Shown piece by piece: positions 15,688 to 25,230 of a stretch of DNA of 44,882 bases (its first letter is position 1; each line of letters starts with the position of its first letter). Position numbers and translations under genes: made by a program. The stretch comes from CBDUQP01 sp965369385 (GTDB lineage Bacteria; Planctomycetota; Phycisphaerae; SM23-33): the NCBI GenBank assembly GCA_965369385.1, contig CBDUQP010000009.1, positions 1-44,882 of the forward strand. Direction: 5' to 3'. Below the pieces are notes generated by a model that was given only the letters and a program-made list of their open reading frames with translations, ran no database searches and had not been told where the DNA came from.

Positions 15688-18234
15688 TTGGGCGATATCT
15701 GGAGATGGTTGATAGGGTTGAATAGGCCTTTGTCCGACGATGCGGGCAACGCTTGGGACTCCTGGCGCCTTGACTTCATCGCGGACTATGGCAACTACAT
15801 CAGTCTTGCGATACTAGCCTCCGCTGCGCTGTTGCTCTACATCGTGTTTCGCTGCTACAGACGCGAGGGCAATGCCAGTGCAAAGGTTAAACGCATGCTC
15901 ACGTGCCTGCGAGCGGTGGTTATTGTCTTGCTGGTTGCGATTCTGTTTCAGCCGGCAATCGTGATGCATTTCGGCAAGACGGTTTACAGCGACGTGGTGC
16001 TGTTGGTTGATGACAGCCTGTCGATGACTCGCTCTGATGCGCCCAGGGATGCTGGCGATCGCGAAAAGCTGGCGGCAGCGTTGAAGCTCACCAAGGGCGA
16101 TCAGGCGAAATTGGACGAAATGTCGCGAACCGAAATCATAAGGCGTCTGCTTATTGAAAGCGATGTTTTGCGAGAGTTGAACAGGCATCATCCTGTAGTG
16201 CTGGCGAGTTTTTCTACGGACAAACCCTCAGCGCGGGGATACACGAGAATACTGGCTGAACTGCCGGTTTCTCCAGATTCCGCCGGGCGCCCTGATGTCA
16301 GTAGTTTCACAGACCAGCTTGAGTCATCCGGGTTCGAGACGGATATCGCCTCTGGGATCCGGGGTTTGCTCGACAAGAGACTCGGACGCCGGTTTGGCGG
16401 TGTTGTTGTGATATCCGATGGGCAGATAACCGGTGATCAGGGCGTCAGCAGGCTTTCTTCGGCGATGCAGTTCGCCCGCCAGAATTCCGTTCCGATGTAC
16501 TCGGTAACGATTGGGGATTCCACTCCGCCAGCCAATGTTGCGATAAGATCGCTCCAGACGCCGGGCGAGATACGCAAGGGCGGTTCGGCGGAGTTTACCG
16601 CGGTGCTCACGCAGCGTAATCTTGACGGCAGGGAGGTTACGGTTCGCCTGCAACGTCGGGAGCTGAACAAGCAGAAATGGTCTGATACGGGCGTATCGGC
16701 AAAGGTTACGCTCGCAGAAGGCAAAGACACAGCGGCGATGCAGACTGTGTCGCTGACGGTGAAGCCTAAAATATTGGGTGAGTTCAGGTATCGTGCAAGC
16801 GTGGATGAAATTGAGGGTGAGGATGAAACCGCCGACAACTTCGCCGAAGCCACCGTTCGTGTAAGTGAAGACCAGATACGCATCCTGCTGATTAGCGGCG
16901 ATGCCGGCTGGGAGTTCCAGTATCTCAGGAACTTCATGCTGCGACAGGGGGAATTGTATCGGGTAAGCGTATGGCAGCAGAATGCCGATCCTGAAGTCAA
17001 CCAGTCCGCATCCAACGGCATGAAGCTCAAGAAGCTTCCCGCCGATATGCAGGAGTTGGTAGGTGTTCCGGGCGACAAGACAAAGCCCGGATACGATATC
17101 GTTGTCCTGTACGATCCGCAGATTACCAAGGGCGGATTTGACGCAAAGTTCGTCGGATTGCTGGAGAAATTCGTCACGGAGCATAATGGCGGGTTGTGCT
17201 ATATCGTGGGCAACAAGTATAGCGAAGGCACACTGATCGGGTCTGGCAGGCTCAAGGCTCTGAGCGATCTGATACCGGTGGTGCTGTCACCCAATACGGT
17301 GAATGTGACCGACAGGATAGCTCGCGTCAGGCCGACGGCATTTGCGGTCAGGCTCACCAGCTATGGTATAGATCATCCCGTTACCCGCCTGGGAGCAAAC
17401 AGTGCTGAAACTCTCGCTGCATGGTCAATTCTTCCTGGTATCTACTGGTCGCATCCCGTCGTCCGTGTGAAGCCTGGAGCGAGAGTGCTGGCTGTCAGTT
17501 CCAACCTCATGCACACAACCATAAACGGCGATCCGCTTCCTGTTATTGCGGTTCAGCCGGTGGGTGCGGGCAGGGCCATGTATGTGGGAGTCGATGCTAC
17601 ATGGCGATGGCGAAGCCTGAAAGATGGATTCTATCATCGTAAGTTCTGGGCCCGGGCTTTGCGATACCTCGCAACCGCCAGACCTCAGCGAGTGATCATT
17701 ACCACCGGTGGTGAGCAGTTCGCACTTGGCGACAAGATGACTATCGAAGCCAAGGCATACGATAGTTTCTACAAGCCAATAACCACAGATACGTACGCGA
17801 TAAAGATGGCTGGCACCGATGGCAGCGGGATGACCACAATTACGCTGAAGGCAGTGGACGCCAAGCGCCTGCCGGGACAATACAAGGGCATCGTTACGCT
17901 GACCAAGACGGGCAGCTTTGAGCTATCTCCGGAGGATACCGGTGGTTCATCGGCATCTGCGGGAAGGGGCAAACAGATTGTCGTAACGCTGCCCAAGGCC
18001 GAGCTGCTCAAGCCTGAGGCCAATCCCGATGTGATGCGAACTGTCGCAACCCGTAGCGAGAACGCACTGGCTGCGTGGGAGTTTGATCGTCTGACGAAAC
18101 TGATACCGCCGGGTATGAGGCACACTTCGTACGAGGTGTCGCGCGACCTGTGGGACTGCCCGTTGGTGTTGATGGTGATAGTGATATTGCTGGCTGCGGA
18201 GTGGATCGTTCGCAAGAAGTACAACATGGCATAG
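15688..18234 (+). CDS. Membrane protein with VWA and GATase-like domains
   Basis: An 848-aa inner-membrane protein. Two membrane helices occur near the N-terminus ('YISLAILASAALLLYIVF', about 37-54, and 'LRAVVIVLLVAILFQPAIV', about 74-92). A VWA domain carries MIDAS 'DDSLS' (D108 or D109, S110, S112). A beta-sandwich region and a class-I glutamine-amidotransferase-like domain follow ('IRILLISGDAGWEFQYLRN'), and a C-terminal helix ends it ('PLVLMVIVILLAAEWIV'). The start is a TTG at 15688, supported by AAGGAG 10 bases upstream and by continuity of homology-like sequence from there; no closer ATG fits. Context and architecture match large MoxR-cluster membrane proteins of planctomycetes. Function is unknown. 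Confidence 0.88.
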   Translation: MGDIWRWLIGLNRPLSDDAGNAWDSWRLDFIADYGNYISLAILASAALLLYIVFRCYRREGNASAKVKRMLTCLRAVVIVLLVAILFQPAIVMHFGKTVYSDVVLLVDDSLSMTRSDAPRDAGDREKLAAALKLTKGDQAKLDEMSRTEIIRRLLIESDVLRELNRHHPVVLASFSTDKPSARGYTRILAELPVSPDSAGRPDVSSFTDQLESSGFETDIASGIRGLLDKRLGRRFGGVVVISDGQITGDQGVSRLSSAMQFARQNSVPMYSVTIGDSTPPANVAIRSLQTPGEIRKGGSAEFTAVLTQRNLDGREVTVRLQRRELNKQKWSDTGVSAKVTLAEGKDTAAMQTVSLTVKPKILGEFRYRASVDEIEGEDETADNFAEATVRVSEDQIRILLISGDAGWEFQYLRNFMLRQGELYRVSVWQQNADPEVNQSASNGMKLKKLPADMQELVGVPGDKTKPGYDIVVLYDPQITKGGFDAKFVGLLEKFVTEHNGGLCYIVGNKYSEGTLIGSGRLKALSDLIPVVLSPNTVNVTDRIARVRPTAFAVRLTSYGIDHPVTRLGANSAETLAAWSILPGIYWSHPVVRVKPGARVLAVSSNLMHTTINGDPLPVIAVQPVGAGRAMYVGVDATWRWRSLKDGFYHRKFWARALRYLATARPQRVIITTGGEQFALGDKMTIEAKAYDSFYKPITTDTYAIKMAGTDGSGMTTITLKAVDAKRLPGQYKGIVTLTKTGSFELSPEDTGGSSASAGRGKQIVVTLPKAELLKPEANPDVMRTVATRSENALAAWEFDRLTKLIPPGMRHTSYEVSRDLWDCPLVLMVIVILLAAEWIVRKKYNMA

Positions 18235-18248
18235 TGCGGAGATAGCTT

Positions 18249-20453
18249 GTGATAAATAAGACGCGACTGCTCAAACCGGAGATTGCGGACAAGCTTGTGA
18301 GCTTGCGGAGGCTGCTCCGCGCTCGGCTGGCGGGCGAAGGTGTCAGTTGGCTTATCGTTACTCTGGTGACGGCGGTGTTTGTGTCTCTTGCCTTCGACTA
18401 CACTCTTCGATTGGATAAGCCTCTGCGAGGACTGATGGCGGCAGGGTGCTTGGGGGCGATGGTGTATGTTCTGTGGCGAACTTTGCTTAGACCGCTGAAC
18501 GTGGAGATGTCCACTGCGCAACTGGCGTTGCTCGTCGAGAATCACTACACGCAACTGGAAGACAGGCTGATAAGCACTGTTCAGTTTGATATGGGGCTGG
18601 AGGGCATGTCCGATCAGAGCCGCTCGATGATAACCCACACAGCCAACCAGGCGAGTGAAATGGCCGCCGGGATGGACTTCACTGCGATAGTGGAGCGAGG
18701 CAATCTGCGCAGGCGGTTGGCGATGGCGGCGGCAGCGGCGTTGCTGCTTGGCGGATTCTCAACGTGGAAAACCGATGTACTGAGCCTGTGGTTCGCTCGT
18801 AACGTTGTCTTTGCGGAGGTAGCCTGGCCGCAATCGGTTTATCTCGACGTCAGTGGCGAGACGATGGACGACAAGGGGAATTTCAAGGTGCTTCGCGGAG
18901 ACGATCTGTCCATTATCGTTACCGCCAGACTCGGTACGCCGCAGTCTGTCGCGCCGGCGGAGATTGTTTTGCACACGCATTATCCATCACTCGGCGGGAC
19001 CGAGGATCGGTTGGGTTCAGACTCGAACGGGAAAGTAACCTATACGTACGCATTCCGTGGCGTTTCGGAGAATCTGACGTTCTATGTGGTTGGCGGCGAC
19101 GACAAGAGACGTATCAAGCATAAAGTGAAACTCGTGGAACCGCCGTCGCTGTCGGATGTGTTGCTGGAGATATCGCATCCCGCTTACATGAACGCTTCGC
19201 TGGTGCGCCTCAGCAATACAGCAGTGCTGCCCATGCCGCCTGGCAGCCGCGTGTCGGTGTCTGCCCTCGCCGACAAATCACTTACGGCAGCTGGCATTTA
19301 TCTGGATGACAAACGTGTGGCCATGATGAAGATTTGTGCTGCGGGCAAGAGAGGTTCGGATTCTACGAGAGTCCGCGTTGCGGGCGAGTTTGAGCTTCCG
19401 CGAAAGATTACCCGCTCCAAAGACAGAAAAAGTCTGTGGCGAACGATGCGAATAGAGCTGACCGATACCGAAGGTTTCGTTAGCAAAGAGGCCGCGGTTT
19501 ATCGAATTCGAATCACACCGGATATGCTGCCGGCTGTCTCGGTGAAAAAGACAATAGTCTCGGGCAGTATCACCCCCGAAGCTCGCATTCCGCTGGCGAT
19601 TGATGTTAAAGACGATCATGGGCTGGCTGCGGTTGGGGTCAAGGTGGTCTCAAACAAGCAAACAATCGCTACCCGCCCCGTGTTACCGCCGGAACATGCA
19701 GGCAGCGAAGCCGCGCTGAACTACGTGCTCGACTTGAAGGGGCTGGGGCTGAAGGCAGGCATGTCTCTGCAAGTCAGCGTCAGCGCGATAGACAATATGC
19801 CCGCTGATTTTGGCGGTCCCAATGTTGGCAAGTCCGGCGTGTTGATGTTCACGGTTGTATCGCGTGAGAAGATGCTTGCTGCGATGATAAGGCGGCAGAA
19901 GGAGATACGCACGTCGTTTGAGCAGGCGATTCGTAGCGAGCAGGACGCTATCGGCAAGGTCGCGGACGCCAGGGTGAAGCTGAAAGGTAGCACGGTGTCG
20001 CAGGATGTGCGGGACGGACTGAAGAATGGTTCAATGCTGCAAGCATCGGTGAATGGCGAATGTGTGAAGGCGGCGGTATCGATGCAGGCGGTGATGGACG
20101 AAATGTCGTACAACAGGGTGATAACGCCGCAGTCCGCAGGCGCGATGAAGACCGGTGTCATAGAACCGCTGAATACTCTTGGGCGGGAAATGGAAACCCT
20201 TTGTGCGTCAATGGGCGATGGACGCAAGGACAAGAATGTCGCATCGCTGGGGCGGAGAATTGCGGATATATCTGCGAGGCAGGCAAAGATGCTGGCCGAG
20301 ATGCGGGCGATTCTTGTGCGAATGGTAAAGATAGCCGAAACCGAAGAATTGGCCGCCAGGTTGGAAACCATTATTCGTCGCTGGCAGGGCGTTGTTGACG
20401 AGACCACCAAACGCGGTGAATCAGCTGTTGATGATGTGTTCGAGTCGGATTGA
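18249..20453 (+). CDS. DUF4175-like membrane protein with C-terminal coiled coil
   Basis: A 734-aa membrane protein, start GTG at 18249, 14 bases after the previous stop. Helices lie at about 34-50 ('WLIVTLVTAVFVSLAFDY'), 62-78 and 160-173. The sequence before the third helix ('AQLALLVENHYTQLEDRLIST') resembles DUF4175-type proteins found next to MoxR clusters. A large extracytoplasmic beta-rich part follows, and the last 200 residues are helical and probably coiled coil ('MLAAMIRRQKEIRTSFEQAI'). No enzyme motif is seen. It may bridge the membrane VWA proteins and the exported coiled-coil protein encoded next. Assignment to DUF4175 is by resemblance only. Confidence 0.75.
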   Translation: MINKTRLLKPEIADKLVSLRRLLRARLAGEGVSWLIVTLVTAVFVSLAFDYTLRLDKPLRGLMAAGCLGAMVYVLWRTLLRPLNVEMSTAQLALLVENHYTQLEDRLISTVQFDMGLEGMSDQSRSMITHTANQASEMAAGMDFTAIVERGNLRRRLAMAAAAALLLGGFSTWKTDVLSLWFARNVVFAEVAWPQSVYLDVSGETMDDKGNFKVLRGDDLSIIVTARLGTPQSVAPAEIVLHTHYPSLGGTEDRLGSDSNGKVTYTYAFRGVSENLTFYVVGGDDKRRIKHKVKLVEPPSLSDVLLEISHPAYMNASLVRLSNTAVLPMPPGSRVSVSALADKSLTAAGIYLDDKRVAMMKICAAGKRGSDSTRVRVAGEFELPRKITRSKDRKSLWRTMRIELTDTEGFVSKEAAVYRIRITPDMLPAVSVKKTIVSGSITPEARIPLAIDVKDDHGLAAVGVKVVSNKQTIATRPVLPPEHAGSEAALNYVLDLKGLGLKAGMSLQVSVSAIDNMPADFGGPNVGKSGVLMFTVVSREKMLAAMIRRQKEIRTSFEQAIRSEQDAIGKVADARVKLKGSTVSQDVRDGLKNGSMLQASVNGECVKAAVSMQAVMDEMSYNRVITPQSAGAMKTGVIEPLNTLGREMETLCASMGDGRKDKNVASLGRRIADISARQAKMLAEMRAILVRMVKIAETEELAARLETIIRRWQGVVDETTKRGESAVDDVFESD

Positions 20454-20504
20454 CGGCGAATATCGCACGCTGATCGCACTGGTGCGTTAGATGAGGATAG
20501 AATT

Positions 20505-22706
20505 ATGATTCGTGGCAGACATATTTTGCAGGTGCTCGTGATATTCGCCATGTTAGCTGCGATCACGGGTGGCGTGGTGATGGCTGACTCGCCGGGCGGC
20601 GAAGGCGAGTTGGTGACATCGGTACGATTCACCAAGGCCGACTTCGAGAAGCTCGTCGGGCAGATGAGCGACTTGGCGGAACTGCTTGCCAAGACCAAAC
20701 CCCGCGAGGCGATGGTGCTGCGGCAGGCAGTAAGCGAAGCCCAGCGTGCGTTCATCGCAAACGATATGGAAAAGGTGGCGAAGCTTCTGTCGAAAGGGCT
20801 GGACTCTGCGGCGTTGCAGGCCGAGGACAATGTTACCGTCCAACTGAAACACGTGCTGGATATTCTGCGACACGAGATCGTGGACCCCAAAGCTCTTGAG
20901 AAGCGAATTGAAGCCTACAAAGCCGCACTGAAACAGGTGGACGAGCTTATCAAGCAGCAGAAACCGCTTGCAAGCAAATCGTGGCTCAAGACGAACCTCA
21001 GCGAGTATGACAAGGAGATGAATCGCATATCGGCTGCCTTGGATGCGCTGCGGAAGAAACAGCAGAAGATGCTCGCAGAGTGTGGGAAGCTTCAGGCCCG
21101 GCTGGGCGAAGGTGAAAAGCTCTCCAAGTTGATAGATGCTTTGCGGCAGATATCAAAGAAGCAGACCGCCATGAGCGGTAAGACGCAAGAGGCTCCCGCC
21201 GGGAGTCTGGCTGTGCTGGCGGCAGGGCAGAAGTCGCTGAAAAAGGATATGGACAATCTGCTTTCTGAGCTGCGAAAAGCCGTCGGTGATAAGGATGTCC
21301 TGGCGTCTCTCGCCAAGGCGGGCAAAGACGCGAAATCATTGACGAAGTGCAGCGATGCGGCTGGGAAGTGTGCAAGTAGCATGAAATCGGCCAACGATGC
21401 GATGCTGGGGAGCGATCGGGCTAAATCCGCCAAAGCCCAGCAGGCTGCCCAGAAGCACCTTGATGATGCGATCAAGGCCCTTGCGGGAGAAGTTAACCAA
21501 GCCGCGAAGGCCCTTGCACCCAAGCAGGGGGAACTGGCCAAGCAGGCGAAAGCTCTTGCTGGCGACATGAACAAACTGGCGACCAAGAGCAGGACGCCTG
21601 ATGAATCTCCCAAGTTGGTCAAGAGTGCTTCGCACATGGACAATGCGTCCAGGCATCTTGGCCAAACCGACTGCAAGCAGGCCTCGCAAGAGATGCGCAA
21701 GGCGCTTGAGGCCCTGGATGAGAAGGCCTACCGTATTGCTCAGTTGCGTGATACGGCGAAGAAGCAGGCGGCTGAGCCTTCAAAGAAACAGTCGGGCGAG
21801 CAGGGCAAGTTGGCGAGCGATGCCTCGCGCACAGCCAAGGCTATGGGCGGAAGCAAAGGTGACGGTCTGAGTGGCGAAGAGAGCGTGTCGAAGGCGGCTG
21901 GCAGCATGAAGTCAGCCGCGGGCAAGCTGTCTGCGGGAAAGGCAGGCGGAGCGAACGCGGATCAGGAAAAGGCCCTGAAGGAATTAGAGAAGGCTCGCGA
22001 AGAAATCAAGGAAGCTCTCGCTGAAGAAGAGCGTGAGAAGAAGCTCAGGGATATGATGTCTGTTGTGGCGGAGCTGAGGAAGATACTCGCTCTTCAAAAG
22101 AGCGTTTCCGCCGATACGAAGGATGTTGACCGGAAGGTTTCTACGGGCAAACCGCTGGATCGTGCAAGCCGGTTGCGTTTGGGCAAGCTTGCCAAGGCCC
22201 AGGCCGCTCTGGCGGAGAAAGTGGTGCTGGTCCTGGAGAAGCTTGAGGATGAAGGTCGCACTACTGTCTTTCCCGCAGTGCTGGGGGAGGTCAAGATGGA
22301 TATGCGGGCCGCGGGAAAGCGTCTTGCTGGTGTGAAGACCGGCGAGGTTACGCAGGACATGCAGGCCGAGATCGCCGCCTCGTTGGAAAGCATGATCGAC
22401 GCGATCAATAAGGAACTCACGTCCCGCAGACTTGGCAAAGGTGGTGGCGGAGGAGGCGGTGGTGGCGGCTCGCTGGTTCCCAAGCTGGCTGAGCTGAAGC
22501 TCCTGTGGCAGATGCAGAAGAGGATCCAGGCCGCCACTGTGCGGTTGGATCGGCGCAAGGCGTCTGGAAAGATCGCGAAAAAGACACTCGAAGAAATGCA
22601 CAGGCAGCTTTCGCGGAGACAGGGTAAGGTCAAGCAGATGGCTGAGGACCTCGCCGACGATGGCCGCAAGCCCCGCATCAACCACAAGGCTGATGAACAA
22701 TGGTGA
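20505..22706 (+). CDS. Secreted Lys/Ala-rich coiled-coil protein with polyglycine hinge
   Basis: A 733-aa exported protein of unknown function. The signal peptide 'ILQVLVIFAMLAAITGGVVMA' ends near residue 27. The mature part is rich in Ala, Lys and Glu with heptad-like patterns over most of its length ('AAQKHLDDAIKALAGEVNQA', 'KALKELEKAREEIKEAL'), so long coiled coils are expected. A run of ten glycines near residues 646-655 separates the last helical segment and probably acts as a flexible hinge. The stop overlaps the next start by 7 bases. No enzyme motif was found. A structural or spacer role in the periplasm is inferred. Confidence 0.82.
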   Translation: MIRGRHILQVLVIFAMLAAITGGVVMADSPGGEGELVTSVRFTKADFEKLVGQMSDLAELLAKTKPREAMVLRQAVSEAQRAFIANDMEKVAKLLSKGLDSAALQAEDNVTVQLKHVLDILRHEIVDPKALEKRIEAYKAALKQVDELIKQQKPLASKSWLKTNLSEYDKEMNRISAALDALRKKQQKMLAECGKLQARLGEGEKLSKLIDALRQISKKQTAMSGKTQEAPAGSLAVLAAGQKSLKKDMDNLLSELRKAVGDKDVLASLAKAGKDAKSLTKCSDAAGKCASSMKSANDAMLGSDRAKSAKAQQAAQKHLDDAIKALAGEVNQAAKALAPKQGELAKQAKALAGDMNKLATKSRTPDESPKLVKSASHMDNASRHLGQTDCKQASQEMRKALEALDEKAYRIAQLRDTAKKQAAEPSKKQSGEQGKLASDASRTAKAMGGSKGDGLSGEESVSKAAGSMKSAAGKLSAGKAGGANADQEKALKELEKAREEIKEALAEEEREKKLRDMMSVVAELRKILALQKSVSADTKDVDRKVSTGKPLDRASRLRLGKLAKAQAALAEKVVLVLEKLEDEGRTTVFPAVLGEVKMDMRAAGKRLAGVKTGEVTQDMQAEIAASLESMIDAINKELTSRRLGKGGGGGGGGGGSLVPKLAELKLLWQMQKRIQAATVRLDRRKASGKIAKKTLEEMHRQLSRRQGKVKQMAEDLADDGRKPRINHKADEQW

Positions 22707-23953
22707 TTATCATGAATAAGGCTGTCACAATCACAATAGCAGTCATTGTCTGCCTTGGTGTTGGCGCGGCAGGAGCATTTGGCCAGGCCAGGGCAACTGC
22801 TGATGGCGCCGGTCCTGAAGTCATTAAGGTTACCCGAAGTGAAACGCCTGATGATTCGGTCCAGAAGCTCGACAGTTTTCTGAATTCACTTTCAGAAGAA
22901 GAGTTGAGTGAACTCGTGAGCAAAGCGGTGGCTGAGAGCATGGCGCAGGAACGCGCAAAGGCGGACGTCGAGATTCGCCAGGGCCTGCTGTACATGCCCG
23001 AAGATGTAAAGGCGGCTCGCAGGATATTGAGCAGTTCGTCTGCCCGCAATCCCATGGCCAATATAGAGGTCATATACCACGCGATGGGGAGGGTTGATCC
23101 GCGTTTCGCGAGGATATACAAGCTCTACAAATCCGGTAAGAAAACCGATGCGGCAAAGGCCATCAAGTTGGCGGGCAAGCTGGCCGATGCAAATCAGGCG
23201 ACGTATCTGTCCGCTTGCGTGCAGTTTTCTCGGGCCGAGTGTCTGGCGGCATTGCAGCAGGGCGAAGCGGCTTGCGACGTGTGGCAGGAGATACTGGTGA
23301 ATATGCCTGATCGATTGAGCTTTGCCGCGATGGCTGCCAAGCGGTCGGCCGAGGTTTACGAGCAGTCGGGGCGTTTTCAGTTGACCATGCAGATGTATCA
23401 GTATTTGCTGAGCACCTATCCGATAGTGCTGTCGCAGAAGGAACTGAGCGAAGCCATTGGCAAGATTCGCAAGTATGCCAAAATATACGACAAGCCGCTG
23501 AAAGTGGTGGCTGAGAAGATGGGGTTTGTGCAGACACGCCTTGCCGGGGTCGATTCTGGCAAGGAAACCCAGGCAAGCGGCAGAGAGATACTCGCAATCC
23601 TTGAGGACCTGATCAAGACGGCAGAAGAGCAGCGTTCGGGCGAGCAGAATCCCAAGAGGAAGAAGGGCAAGAAGCAGGGAGATGGCGAGACGAAGCCGTG
23701 CCCTGCCGGCGGTGCAGCGGGAAAACCCAAACCGGGCACGGGACGCAGAAAAGGTTCGCTCGTTCCCGGTAGCACACCGAGAACACCCCGCGACGGGGAT
23801 ACCTACGATGCCAAGAGTGATGGCGACTGGGCCAGCCTGCCATCTCGCCAGCGGGAAGAGATTCGCGAAACGATTCGCAAGGCAATGTCTGACAGGCACA
23901 AGAATATCGCCAACGATTACCATAAGTCGCTTTCGAAGGATTCTGACCAATGA
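22700..23953 (+). CDS. Secreted helical-repeat protein, unknown function
   Basis: A 417-aa protein with a signal peptide ('AVTITIAVIVCLGVGAAGAFGQA') cut near residue 29. Residues about 100-270 are helical and TPR-like ('CVQFSRAECLAALQQGEAAC', 'EVYEQSGRFQLTMQMYQYLL'). The C-terminal third is low-complexity, rich in Lys, Gly and Pro ('KRKKGKKQGDGETKP'), and ends in a short charged helical tail. ATG 22700 overlaps the previous gene; ATG 22712 is an alternative that leaves a signal peptide of more usual length. The stop overlaps the next start (ATGA). No recognised family. It is probably an exported partner of the operon's other proteins. Confidence 0.8.
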   Translation: MVIIMNKAVTITIAVIVCLGVGAAGAFGQARATADGAGPEVIKVTRSETPDDSVQKLDSFLNSLSEEELSELVSKAVAESMAQERAKADVEIRQGLLYMPEDVKAARRILSSSSARNPMANIEVIYHAMGRVDPRFARIYKLYKSGKKTDAAKAIKLAGKLADANQATYLSACVQFSRAECLAALQQGEAACDVWQEILVNMPDRLSFAAMAAKRSAEVYEQSGRFQLTMQMYQYLLSTYPIVLSQKELSEAIGKIRKYAKIYDKPLKVVAEKMGFVQTRLAGVDSGKETQASGREILAILEDLIKTAEEQRSGEQNPKRKKGKKQGDGETKPCPAGGAAGKPKPGTGRRKGSLVPGSTPRTPRDGDTYDAKSDGDWASLPSRQREEIRETIRKAMSDRHKNIANDYHKSLSKDSDQ

Positions 23954-25191
23954 GCGTTATTCTGCGAACATTGCCGATGGTGTTGACTCTCTCGGTTGTT
24001 ATGATTATCTCGATCTTCGCGGGCGATCTTCGCGGGGACGTGCGGATCGAAACCATGGACATGCGCATGTTCGAAGGGCAGCTCGTGTCGATAGCGGGCG
24101 GGAATGTCAGCGTAATGGTTGGTAGCAAGGCCCGCAAATTCCCATCCGGTGCCATTGCCGATATATTCCTGCGTCCTGCCAGGCCTGTCGCAAAGAGCAG
24201 GGGGCACGCGGTGATTATGACATCGCTCGGCGAGCGGATAGTCGCAGACAAGATAACCATCTCGGCCGGAAAGATGCAGATATCATGTCTGCCTGCGGGA
24301 AAGATCAGCCGTCCTCTCGGTGCGGTTAAGGCTGTGTACATGCCACTGCCTTCGCAGACGGTTGATCTGGTTCGCGCCAGATGCGGATCCCTTGGGGCTG
24401 CGACCGCTTCGGGAGATGTGGTGGTCGTAGCCAAGTCTGCGACCCAATGGGTAATTGTCGATGGTGTTATCAAGGAGATGGACTCAGACGCCATAATGTT
24501 TGAGTGGAAGGGCAAGGATAGACGCATAAGTCGCGACAAGGTTCGCGCCATATTGCCGGCAAACGCAGCCGGTTCTGCTGAGAAGGTGCAGGACGCTGGC
24601 GGGATGCTGGTCGCCGTGCAAGGCACCCAGATTGCTTTCAAGTCCATCACTTACTCTGCGGGCGTATTCAAGATGGTGCCCCTTGGCGGTAAGCAGGTGT
24701 CGATTGATGCGGATCAGGTGTCGGCCGTGCGATTTATCTCGCCGGAAGTAGTGGACTTGGTAGATCTGAGCCCCTCGAAGGTTGTTGAACACGGTTTTCT
24801 CGATCGAACTGTCACGCATCGCGTGGGCAGCAATGTTCTTGGTGGTCCGCTGAAGATCAAGGGTCAAACTTATGTGCGGGGATTGGGCCTGCACAGTTAC
24901 TGCGAGCTTACGTATAAGTTGGACGGCAAGTATACGATGCTGGCATGCATGGCCGGTATTGACGCCAGTTCCGGACCGTGCGGCGATGTGGATTTAGAGT
25001 TCATCGGCGACGGTAAACCGCTGCTTGAGCCTACGCGGCTGATGGGTGGCGAAGAAGCCAGGCGTGTCGCGGTGAAGCTTGATGGCGTTAAGGTGCTGGT
25101 AATACGCGCGGGTTTCGGTAAGGACAAGGTTGACGTTGGCGACCGGGTTAACATAGTGTCGGCCCGTCTGAAACTCAAAGTCGCAAGATGA
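23950..25191 (+). CDS. Exported protein with C-terminal NPCBM domain
   Basis: A 413-aa protein with a hydrophobic N-terminal export signal ('LTLSVVMIISIFAGDLRGDV'). The middle is beta-rich, with repeated short segments that look like paired small barrels ('MFEGQLVSIAGGNVSVMVGS'). The last about 130 residues match the NPCBM/NEW2 carbohydrate-binding domain, with the marker 'YVRGLGLHSYCELTYKLDG' and 'VLVIRAGFGKDKVDVGDRVN'. This module usually binds glycans and occurs on secreted glycosidases; no catalytic domain is present here. It is the last gene of the operon and overlaps the previous stop by 4 bases, so the operon's machine may touch a polysaccharide. Binding role is inferred. Confidence 0.85.
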   Translation: MSVILRTLPMVLTLSVVMIISIFAGDLRGDVRIETMDMRMFEGQLVSIAGGNVSVMVGSKARKFPSGAIADIFLRPARPVAKSRGHAVIMTSLGERIVADKITISAGKMQISCLPAGKISRPLGAVKAVYMPLPSQTVDLVRARCGSLGAATASGDVVVVAKSATQWVIVDGVIKEMDSDAIMFEWKGKDRRISRDKVRAILPANAAGSAEKVQDAGGMLVAVQGTQIAFKSITYSAGVFKMVPLGGKQVSIDADQVSAVRFISPEVVDLVDLSPSKVVEHGFLDRTVTHRVGSNVLGGPLKIKGQTYVRGLGLHSYCELTYKLDGKYTMLACMAGIDASSGPCGDVDLEFIGDGKPLLEPTRLMGGEEARRVAVKLDGVKVLVIRAGFGKDKVDVGDRVNIVSARLKLKVAR

Positions 25192-25230
25192 TTGGTTGGG
25201 CAAATGGGGCGAATCCTGTAAACTGGGGCG

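Noticed and set aside
19721..20890. 389-codon minus-strand frame in the DUF4175-like gene
   Set aside because: Antisense shadow with Ser/Ile-rich low-complexity sequence and no family features.
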